Shown: in pieces, positions 1 to 5,996 of the stretch
How the letters are laid out: each line of letters opens with the position of its first letter
How positions within the stretch are numbered: the first letter of the stretch is position 1
Assembly (NCBI GenBank): GCA_030429325.1
Contig: JAUICT010000011.1
Location: 1-15,042, forward strand
Length of the DNA: 15,042 nucleotides
Direction: 5' to 3'
Source of the DNA: Bacteroidia bacterium
GTDB taxonomy: Bacteria > Bacteroidota > Bacteroidia > Flavobacteriales > Flavobacteriaceae
Position numbers and translations under genes: made by a program
The notes under the pieces: model-generated
Database searches by the model: none
The model's input: the letters and a program-made list of their open reading frames with translations, nothing else
What the model was told of the DNA's origin: nothing

Positions 1-852
1 GCTCTTGAAGTTTACCAGTTCTTTCCTGTAGGCAAAGTAAAAGAACAGTGTTGAAGCCAATATAAAGGGCAAAGATTTGAGAGGAGAATGGAATTGGGAA
101 TCTGAATACGCTAGGGGTGCTTCAAAAATGGATTGCCACCAAATCTGGGTCTTGCTTTCAAAATAGTATGGAAGTGCGGTGAGGGCAATAGTGCCGATCA
201 CACCCAATGCCATTAAAGTTAAATTTTTAAGGTTGGCCTTTAATCGCTTATGGGTAAATCCCTCCCACAAAAAATAAATCCCTAGCCCAAGAACTGGATA
301 GGCCATGTTTAATTTTGACATCACGGAAAGTCCAAAAAAGAGACCTGTCAAAAAATACCATTTTCCTTGATTCTTGGTAAACAGAAGGTATGTTCCTGCC
401 AAAAAGAAAAAGGTACAGATATGTTCGGACATTACCCCTTGTAGGCTTCCAAACAGGCTTTGGAAGAATACGCAGAACAAAGCGACCCAAAAAGCCACTT
501 TTTTTGATGTTACTTTCGTGGCCATTCCATACGTGAACAAGGCGGTAAGTGCCACTAGTAAGGTGCCGAACAATCGAATTGCAATAAAGCTTTTGCCAAA
601 TATTTTAATGATGACCGCAAAAAACAAAAACGTAATAGGAGGTTTTAAATCCCATAATTTGGTATAGGGCAAATGGCCATTTACCCAAGACTGTGCCATA
701 ATAATAAATGTGCTTTCATCCCGGTCCACATAGTCCCGGAAAAAAAAGGGAAACCGAACAAAAAAGGCCACGAGAAACAATATAAGAAGAACCGTTTTCC
801 AATCCAGGTTTTTGTAATTGGAAGAAGAAAGGGAGATAAGTTTTTTAAGCAC
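1..852 (-). CDS. ArnT/PMT-like membrane glycosyltransferase, N-terminal part (cut by window edge)
   Basis: Reading the minus strand from a GTG at 852 gives an open frame of 284 codons that runs off base 1, so the C-terminal part is missing. The frame is closed by a TAG just upstream of the GTG, and no ATG lies between. The protein starts with a short basic stretch, then a hydrophobic helix (about residues 20-38), then a loop with FRDYVDRDEST (Asp45-Glu46). It continues with NGHLPYTKLWDLKPP and further membrane segments. An acidic pair in the first periplasmic loop followed by a polytopic membrane domain is typical of the dolichyl-phosphate-mannose mannosyltransferase/ArnT superfamily (GT39/GT83, PMT_2). 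These enzymes move a sugar from a lipid-phosphate carrier to protein or glycolipid at the outer face of the inner membrane. Donor and acceptor cannot be told from the sequence. It is divergent from bioA. Family assignment is fairly sure; the exact start is less so. Confidence 0.8.
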   Translation of the reverse strand, partial: MLKKLISLSSSNYKNLDWKTVLLILFLVAFFVRFPFFFRDYVDRDESTFIIMAQSWVNGHLPYTKLWDLKPPITFLFFAVIIKIFGKSFIAIRLFGTLLVALTALFTYGMATKVTSKKVAFWVALFCVFFQSLFGSLQGVMSEHICTFFFLAGTYLLFTKNQGKWYFLTGLFFGLSVMSKLNMAYPVLGLGIYFLWEGFTHKRLKANLKNLTLMALGVIGTIALTALPYYFESKTQIWWQSIFEAPLAYSDSQFHSPLKSLPFILASTLFFYFAYRKELVNFKS

Positions 853-884
853 GGCCCCGATTAAGTTTTTTGGCTATTAATTGT

Positions 885-892
885 CATCTTTG
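885..892 (+). promoter_or_regulatory. Possible -7 element of bioA
   Basis: CATCTTTG differs at one base from the Bacteroidota -7 consensus TAnnTTTG and lies in the GT-bioA divergent gap. No TTG -33 box stands at the usual distance, so this is only a candidate. A start about 7 bases downstream would give a leader of roughly 30 bases to the GTG at 933. Confidence 0.25.
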
Positions 893-932
893 CAAGATAG
901 ATAAATTGAAACGTTTGAGTAAGGCAGAAGTA

Positions 933-2201
933 GTGGAAAAATTATCGCAAAGAGATAAAAAACACCTATGGCACCCATTGACCCAGCATAAGGTGCACCC
1001 CAATATGTTGGCCATTGCAAGGGCGAAGGGCGCATTCCTTTATGATGAGGAGGGGAAAGAGTATGTAGACGGTATATCGTCTTGGTATACCTGTATGTAT
1101 GGGCATTGCCACCCCTATATTTTGGAAAAGGTCATGGAACAGATGCAGCGTTTGGATCAGGTGGTCTTTAGCGGATTTACCCATGAACCCGCTGTTCGAT
1201 TGTCCGAAGAGCTCATCAAGATACTTCCTGGGAATCAAGAGAAAATGTTTTTTTCAGACAATGGTTCCACGGCCACGGAGATAGGTATAAAAATGGCCTT
1301 GCAATATCACTTTAACCGTGGCGAAAAACGCAATGTACTTCTGGCTTTTGAAGAAGGCTTCCATGGGGATACTTTTGGCGCCATGTCGGTTTCGGGCTTA
1401 TCGGTGTACAACGGTCCGTTCGAGGAATTTTTTATTGAAGTGGAACGCATTCCCGTACCTACTTCGGAGAATATCGATGGAATAGTAGAGCAGCTCAAAA
1501 AACGGTTGAAGAACAATGATTTGGCCGGATTTATCTATGAACCTTTGGTTCAAGGGGCCGCCGCCATGAAGATGCATGACGCTGATGGATTAGACCAAAT
1601 CTTGGCCTTATTAAAAGAGCACCAAGTGCTAACCATTGCCGATGAGGTGATGACAGGTTTTGGGAAAACCGGAAAGTTCTTCGCTTCGGACTACCTTAGT
1701 ACAAAACCCGATATCATGTGCCTGTCCAAGGCACTTACGGCAGGTTTGGTTCCCATGGGACTCACCACATGCACCGAGGAAGTGTATAGGGCATTTTATA
1801 GCGATGATATGGCAAAGGGACTTTTCCATGGGCATACCTATACAGCAAATCCGCTGGCCTGTACCGCAGCTTTATCAGCTTTGGAACTGCTTCAAACAGA
1901 TGAGGTACAGGAGAATATTTCAAACATTGTTCGTTGGCACCAAGAGTTCAATGAAAAAATAGAAAACCATCCCAAAGTGGCTGGCACACGCCAATTGGGT
2001 GTGATTTATGCCTTGGACCTCAATGTGAAGATGGAACGCTACGGCAACCTGAGGGACCGACTTTTCAAGCACTTTATGGATAGCGGAGTCTTTTTACGTC
2101 CGTTAGGGAACACCATTTATATTTTGGCGCCGTTCATTACTTCAAAGGAGCAAATGGAAAGGATATACGATGCTATCAGGTCAGCTATTGAATTGATTTA
2201 A
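933..2201 (+). CDS. bioA: Adenosylmethionine-8-amino-7-oxononanoate aminotransferase (DAPA synthase)
   Basis: This PLP enzyme converts 7-keto-8-aminopelargonate (KAPA) to 7,8-diaminopelargonate (DAPA), the antepenultimate step of biotin synthesis. Numbered from GTG 933 (422 residues; E. coli BioA has 429), it has HLWHPLTQ at 11-18, SSWYTCMYGH at 49-58, FSDNGSTATEIGIKMALQY at 107-125, FHGDTFGAMSV at 143-153, ADEVMTGFGKTGKFF at 236-250, the PLP lysine in SKALTAG (Lys266), HTYTANPLAC, and LRPLGNTIYIL near the end. Asp237 and Lys266 match E. coli Asp245 and Lys274 with the same spacing. At the E. coli Tyr17, Tyr144 and Arg253 positions it has Leu16, Phe143 and Lys245, which may bear on the amino donor (see findings). 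No ATG occurs in frame before residue 25. Start options are TTG 870, 906 or 915 and GTG 933. I chose 933 because it places the start just before the conserved RDKKHLWHP, as in relatives; TTG 906 has a more A-rich context. The gene is followed after 9 bases by the ketoacyl synthase gene. Confidence 0.93.
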   Translation: MEKLSQRDKKHLWHPLTQHKVHPNMLAIARAKGAFLYDEEGKEYVDGISSWYTCMYGHCHPYILEKVMEQMQRLDQVVFSGFTHEPAVRLSEELIKILPGNQEKMFFSDNGSTATEIGIKMALQYHFNRGEKRNVLLAFEEGFHGDTFGAMSVSGLSVYNGPFEEFFIEVERIPVPTSENIDGIVEQLKKRLKNNDLAGFIYEPLVQGAAAMKMHDADGLDQILALLKEHQVLTIADEVMTGFGKTGKFFASDYLSTKPDIMCLSKALTAGLVPMGLTTCTEEVYRAFYSDDMAKGLFHGHTYTANPLACTAALSALELLQTDEVQENISNIVRWHQEFNEKIENHPKVAGTRQLGVIYALDLNVKMERYGNLRDRLFKHFMDSGVFLRPLGNTIYILAPFITSKEQMERIYDAIRSAIELI

Positions 2202-2210
2202 GGATTGCTT

Positions 2211-3395
2211 ATGTTGAAAGAACCCATTTCCATAACGGCACTATCTTCCATTTCTGCACTCGGCGGCACTTTGGATGAAGTATGGAATGCTTACCTAAAG
2301 GAAGATCATTATTTATCTGAAGTCGGGATAGGGGATAAAACTGTGTGGGCTTCCCAAATGCCCAAAAGCATTAATGAAGAAATTCAACAGTTGCGTCAAT
2401 CGGATATCAAATATAAGCCGCTGGACGATACAGTTCTTTTTGCCATTTATGCAGCGCGAAAGGCCGTAAAGGATGCAGGCTGGAAGAATGAATCCAAGTT
2501 TGGTATCAATATAGGGTCATCAAGAGGTGCGACTGCCCTTTTTGAAAAATACCATGAAGATTTTTTAAAAGAAGGAAAGGCCGCTACCTTGAGTTCGCCC
2601 ACCACGACATTGGGAAATATATCATCTTGGGTGGCCCATGACCTAAAATCCAAAGGCCCAGAGATTTCACACTCCATAACGTGCTCTACTGCCCTTCATG
2701 CGGTATTGAATGGGGTAGCCTGGATTCAAAGTGGGTTGACTGATAAATTTTTAGTGGGAGGAAGTGAGGCGCCATTGACGCCATTCACAATTGCCCAAAT
2801 GCAGGCACTTAAAGTGTATTCAAAAGTGTCATCTCGAGCGCAGCCGAGAGATGATTTTCCTTGCAAAGCCATGGATTTAAATAAAACCAAAAATACTATG
2901 GTTCTGGGAGAGGCAGCCGCTTTGGCTTGCTTGGAAAAAGGAATTGGTTCCAATGCCCTGGCCTTAATTGAAGGTGTTGGATATGCTACGGAACCCTTGG
3001 AACACAGTGTATCCATTTCCGTCGATGCCAAATGCTTTCAAGATTCCATGAAAATGGCCTTGGGGGAAAACGAACCGCGCGATGTTGATGCGATAGTGCT
3101 TCACGCACCCGGAACAATAAAGGGAGACCAGTCGGAGTATCTGGCCATTAAAAAGGTCTTTGGGGAAAATCACCCGTATTTAACTACCAATAAATGGAAG
3201 GTTGGTCATACATTTGGCGCTTCTGGACTGTTGAGTTTGGAAATGGCTGTTTTAATGCTTTTAAAACAACAGTACATTACCGGACCCTTTTTCAAGAACC
3301 AAAAACAGACCAAGCCCCTAAAAAGAATTATGGTGAACGCTGTGGGCTTTGGAGGAAATGCAGTAAGCGTATTGCTGCATAGACCAGGCACCTAA
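2211..3395 (+). CDS. Beta-ketoacyl synthase (KAS I/II type) in the biotin locus
   Basis: This is a thiolase-fold condensing enzyme of 394 residues, counted from ATG 2211 (a TTG at 2205 is possible). The catalytic triad is complete: Cys158 in HSITCST, His298 in VLHAPGTIKGD, and His333 in KVGHTFGASG. Lys328 and the GFGG loop (379-382) are also present. It should therefore carry out Claisen condensation of acyl groups on ACP, unlike decarboxylase-only or chain-length-factor relatives that lack the Cys. It is somewhat shorter and more divergent than housekeeping FabF (HAPGT in place of HGTGT). Lying 9 bases behind bioA and 82 bases before bioB, it is probably co-transcribed with bioA. A role in making the pimeloyl chain is an inference from position. 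Residues 207-215 (SSRAQPRDD) are encoded by an inverted repeat that looks like an in-frame insertion. The alternative is a general fatty-acid synthase paralogue. Confidence 0.85.
   Translation: MLKEPISITALSSISALGGTLDEVWNAYLKEDHYLSEVGIGDKTVWASQMPKSINEEIQQLRQSDIKYKPLDDTVLFAIYAARKAVKDAGWKNESKFGINIGSSRGATALFEKYHEDFLKEGKAATLSSPTTTLGNISSWVAHDLKSKGPEISHSITCSTALHAVLNGVAWIQSGLTDKFLVGGSEAPLTPFTIAQMQALKVYSKVSSRAQPRDDFPCKAMDLNKTKNTMVLGEAAALACLEKGIGSNALALIEGVGYATEPLEHSVSISVDAKCFQDSMKMALGENEPRDVDAIVLHAPGTIKGDQSEYLAIKKVFGENHPYLTTNKWKVGHTFGASGLLSLEMAVLMLLKQQYITGPFFKNQKQTKPLKRIMVNAVGFGGNAVSVLLHRPGT
2829..2854. repeat. Flavobacterial-type palindromic repeat inside the ketoacyl synthase gene
   Basis: The arms TCATCTC (2829-2835) and GAGATGA (2848-2854) are perfect inverted complements. 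The centre GAGCGCAGCCGA allows one further G-C pair across a two-base bulge. The form TCTCGAGCGCAG..CGAGAGA resembles palindromes that I recall as dispersed through flavobacterial genomes. It sits exactly in the reading frame and codes for SSRAQPRD followed by Asp. I saw no second copy in this window. The dispersed nature is from memory and was not searched. Confidence 0.6.
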
Positions 3396-3450
3396 TAAAA
3401 GATGCCCGCCATTATTGTAGGCTTGGCGTCCTTAATAATTTAGAATGCCT

Positions 3451-3458
3451 TATTTTTG
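3451..3458 (+). promoter_or_regulatory. -7 promoter element of bioB
   Basis: TATTTTTG is a perfect match to TAnnTTTG, ending 19 bases before the bioB ATG, so the leader would be only about 12 bases. The nearest upstream TTG (3423-3425) is 25 bases away, a little further than the usual 17-23. bioB may therefore have its own promoter even though it lies only 82 bases after the synthase gene. Confidence 0.5.
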
Positions 3459-3477
3459 AACAAGATTTCTGAGTAAT

Positions 3478-4578
3478 ATGACCGCTACTAAACACGATTG
3501 GACCAAGGAAGAAATCCTTGAAATCTACAACAAACCTTTAATGGAACTGCTTTATGAAGCAGCTACTATTCATCGTGAATACCACGACCCTAATACAGTT
3601 CAAGTATCAACCTTGCTTTCCATTAAGACTGGAGGCTGCCCGGAAGATTGCGGGTATTGTCCACAGGCGGCTAGGTACCATACCAATGTAGAGGGCAACG
3701 ACCTTATGTCCGTTCAACAAGTAAAGGCACAGGCACTTCGTGCAAAATCCTCAGGAAGCTCCCGGGTTTGCATGGGGGCTGCTTGGCGAAATGTTAAGGA
3801 CGGACCAGAGTTTGACCAAGTGTTGGAAATGGTCCGTACCATAAACAAATTGGATATGGAGGTATGCTGCACCTTGGGGATGGTGACCGAAAACCAAGCC
3901 AAGCGTTTGGCTGAAGCAGGACTGTATGCCTACAACCATAACTTGGACACCTCTGAGGAATATTATAAAGAAGTAATTTCTACCCGAGGTTACGAAGATC
4001 GCCTTCAAACTATTGATAATGTTCGCAAAACCAATGTTACCGTTTGTAGTGGCGGGATTATTGGGATGGGGGAATCCATTGAAGACCGTGCCGGTATGTT
4101 GGTGGCCTTATCAACATTGAACCCACAGCCCGAGTCGGTACCGATCAATGCTTTGGTTGCTGTAGATGGTACTCCCATGGAAGATCAAAAACCAGTGGAA
4201 ATTTGGGAGATGATTCGTATGGTGGCCACAACCAGAATTGTAATGCCCAAGACGCAAGTGCGACTTTCAGCTGGAAGGACCGAAATGAGTAGGGAAGGAC
4301 AGGCCATGTGCTTTTTTGCCGGGGCCAACTCTATTTTTGCCGGGGATAAACTATTGACCACCCCCAATCCAGATGTAAATGAGGATATGGAAATGTTCAG
4401 GCAGTTGGGGCTAAACCCTCAGAAAGCGTTTGTAAAAGCTCCTCAGCCCAAAACAGTGGAAGCCCATGAAAGTGCTCACCAACCTTTGGGTGAAAAGCCC
4501 AAATGGAGCAGACCCGGACATACCATTGAACGGAATGAGACAGCCAAGCAAAAAGCCAGTTTGTTGCCCAAGGAATAA
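3478..4578 (+). CDS. bioB: Biotin synthase
   Basis: This radical-SAM enzyme inserts sulfur into dethiobiotin, the last step of biotin synthesis. The protein has 366 residues and an ATG start. The radical-SAM motif is GGCPEDCGYCPQ (Cys54, Cys58, Cys61), which binds the 4Fe-4S cluster. Ligands of the sacrificial 2Fe-2S cluster are also present: Cys98 (SSRVCMGAAWR), Cys130 (MEVCCTLGM), Cys190 (NVTVCSGGIIGMGE) and the arginine of VRLSAGR. The YNHNLDTS and EPVPINAL-type segments (here ESVPINALV) are standard. It is about 20 residues longer than E. coli BioB (346) because of a hydrophilic C-terminal tail after KAFVKAPQ, which I believe is usual in this group. A hairpin with a T-rich end overlaps the stop codon. 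Confidence 0.98.
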   Translation: MTATKHDWTKEEILEIYNKPLMELLYEAATIHREYHDPNTVQVSTLLSIKTGGCPEDCGYCPQAARYHTNVEGNDLMSVQQVKAQALRAKSSGSSRVCMGAAWRNVKDGPEFDQVLEMVRTINKLDMEVCCTLGMVTENQAKRLAEAGLYAYNHNLDTSEEYYKEVISTRGYEDRLQTIDNVRKTNVTVCSGGIIGMGESIEDRAGMLVALSTLNPQPESVPINALVAVDGTPMEDQKPVEIWEMIRMVATTRIVMPKTQVRLSAGRTEMSREGQAMCFFAGANSIFAGDKLLTTPNPDVNEDMEMFRQLGLNPQKAFVKAPQPKTVEAHESAHQPLGEKPKWSRPGHTIERNETAKQKASLLPKE

Positions 4579-4604
4579 GGTTTAAACCAGATTAAAACCT
4601 TTTT
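4577..4604 (+). terminator. Probable terminator of bioB
   Basis: AAGGTTT (4577-4583) pairs with AAACCTT (4595-4601) and is followed by more T bases. The stem starts inside the bioB stop codon. It is AT-rich and only 7 bp, so it is weak. GGTTTAAACC within it is itself a palindrome. Confidence 0.45.
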
Positions 4605-4636
4605 ACTAATTTAGTCGTTTCAAACTCATTGAAATT

Positions 4637-5515
4637 TTGAAGCTGCACCTTGAACAGATTCCCAGGGAGGAGACCCTTTCCAAGAAAGAGTTTATCCGTA
4701 AATACTTCAAGCCCCAAAAACCAGTGGTTATTGAGCGCTTTATTGAGGATTGGCCTGCGTATTCCAAATGGAATCTAGAGTACATGAAAGAGGTGGCAGG
4801 TGATAAAACCGTTCCCTTGTATGATGATCGTCCGGTAAAACATGACGAAGGATTCAACGAACCGCATGCAAAAATGAAAATGCGGGACTACGTGGATCTT
4901 TTGAAAAAGGGGCCAACAAAGTACCGTATCTTCCTTTGGAATGTCTTGAAGGAAGTTCCCCAATTACAAAAAGATTTTACCTATCCCGATTTTGGATTGA
5001 GGTTGATGAAAGGACTGCCCATGTTGTTCTTTGGGGGCAGTAACTCCCATACCTTTATGCATTATGATATAGATTTGGCAAACATCTTCCACTTTCATTT
5101 TGAAGGGAAAAAACAATGCATTCTATATTCGCAATCCGAAACCAAGTTTTTGTATAAAATTCCCCACTCCCTGATTACCCGGGAGGATATAGATTTTGCA
5201 GACCCGGATTTGGAAAAATGGCCAGCCCTGCAACATGCCAAAGGGCACATAGCCCAATTGGAGCATGGTAACGTACTTTATATTCCTGAAGGATATTGGC
5301 ATCATATGAAATATGTTACCCCGGGATTTTCCATGAGTTTGCGCGCCATTGCCAGAAAGCCCAAGAACTTTAGCAAGGCGGTTTACAACATTTTCTTTAT
5401 GAGGCATTTTGATAATCTTATGCGTAGGCTCAAAGGGCAAAAATGGATAGATTGGAAGAATGAGGAAGCTGTTGTCCGTACTGAAAAAATATTGACGGAA
5501 AACAGAATAGGTTAG
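4637..5515 (+). CDS. Cupin-8/JmjC-like Fe(II), 2-oxoglutarate dioxygenase family protein
   Basis: This 292-residue protein has the double-stranded beta-helix layout of the FIH-like cupin_8 family. The N-terminal KPVVIERFIEDWPAYSKWNLEY is the usual family opening. The iron site HxD is in MHYDID (His142, Asp144), with the distal His in PEGYWHHMKYV (His222 or 223). Lys159 in EGKKQCILY lies where FIH has its 2-oxoglutarate lysine. Members hydroxylate side chains of proteins or small molecules; the substrate here is unknown. A basic C-terminal tail (about 240-292) may help bind a partner. No in-frame ATG lies near the front, so the start is probably TTG 4637, which gives MKLHLEQIPRE. It follows bioB by 58 bases. 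Its last four bases overlap the end of recX on the other strand. Confidence 0.85.
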   Translation: MKLHLEQIPREETLSKKEFIRKYFKPQKPVVIERFIEDWPAYSKWNLEYMKEVAGDKTVPLYDDRPVKHDEGFNEPHAKMKMRDYVDLLKKGPTKYRIFLWNVLKEVPQLQKDFTYPDFGLRLMKGLPMLFFGGSNSHTFMHYDIDLANIFHFHFEGKKQCILYSQSETKFLYKIPHSLITREDIDFADPDLEKWPALQHAKGHIAQLEHGNVLYIPEGYWHHMKYVTPGFSMSLRAIARKPKNFSKAVYNIFFMRHFDNLMRRLKGQKWIDWKNEEAVVRTEKILTENRIG

Positions 5516-5994
5516 ATCAATTCATTGATTTTCTCGTAGACCAAGTGGGTCTCCCAACCTCTGTAGAATAAATAATCGGCCAATTTCTTCTTCCTTTTTT
5601 GGCTATTGGTCTCCTTAATTTGTCCCAACCGTTTTTTTGCAATCTCATCCAATGTGGCAAGGTATTCACCTTCATCAATTTCTGCGAGGGCACTTTTTAT
5701 ATTGTAGGTGGAGATTTGGCGTTGTTTCAATTCCAGTACAATGCGTTTCTTGCCCCATTTTTTAATGTTGAACTTGCCCCGGGCATAACTTTTGGCAAAA
5801 CGCTCCTCATTTAGATAATTTTCTTGGATCAAATGGGCAATAATATGGTCAATGGCCTCGGGAATCATATGCATGCCCTTTAATTTTTCCACTACTTCTT
5901 TATGACTCCTTTCCTGATATGCACAGAATCCTTCCAGTTTTTTAGTGGCTTCGTCCACGGTATAATGTTTTTTTTGAAAGACTTGCTTGTTCAT
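5512..5994 (-). CDS. recX: Regulatory protein RecX
   Basis: RecX binds the RecA filament and limits its growth and activity during recombination and the SOS response. The protein is about 160 residues, all helical, with the three-helix repeats of the family: YTVDEATKKLEGFCAYQERSHKEV at the front, then LIQENYLNEERFAKSYARGKFNIKKWGKKRI (the most conserved RecX block), then KLADYLFYRGWETHLVYEKINEL. It begins either at ATG 5994 (used here) or at GTG 6000, which would overlap the stop of the upstream gene by 4 bases. It is probably translated together with the glycosidase-like lipoprotein gene in front of it, an odd pairing that says nothing obvious about function. There is no recA in the window. 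Confidence 0.93.
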   Translation of the reverse strand: MNKQVFQKKHYTVDEATKKLEGFCAYQERSHKEVVEKLKGMHMIPEAIDHIIAHLIQENYLNEERFAKSYARGKFNIKKWGKKRIVLELKQRQISTYNIKSALAEIDEGEYLATLDEIAKKRLGQIKETNSQKRKKKLADYLFYRGWETHLVYEKINELI

Positions 5995-5996
5995 GG

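Noticed and set aside
206..230. CRISPR array, tRNA or mobile element anywhere in the window
   Set aside because: Reading both strands shows no regularly spaced repeats, cloverleaf, transposase frame or long terminal repeats; coordinates given here are nominal.
374..864. Plus-strand open frames opposite the glycosyltransferase
   Set aside because: They lie antisense to a frame with clear membrane segments and the DE motif, and show no family signature of their own.
853..932. BirA-type operator upstream of bioA
   Set aside because: No TTGTAAACC/GGTTTACAA-like pair is present here or before bioB.
3396..3477. Riboswitch or attenuator between the synthase gene and bioB
   Set aside because: Only short, imperfect pairings (GATGCC with GGCGTC, ATTATT with AATAAT) are seen; nothing beyond the -7 box is supported.
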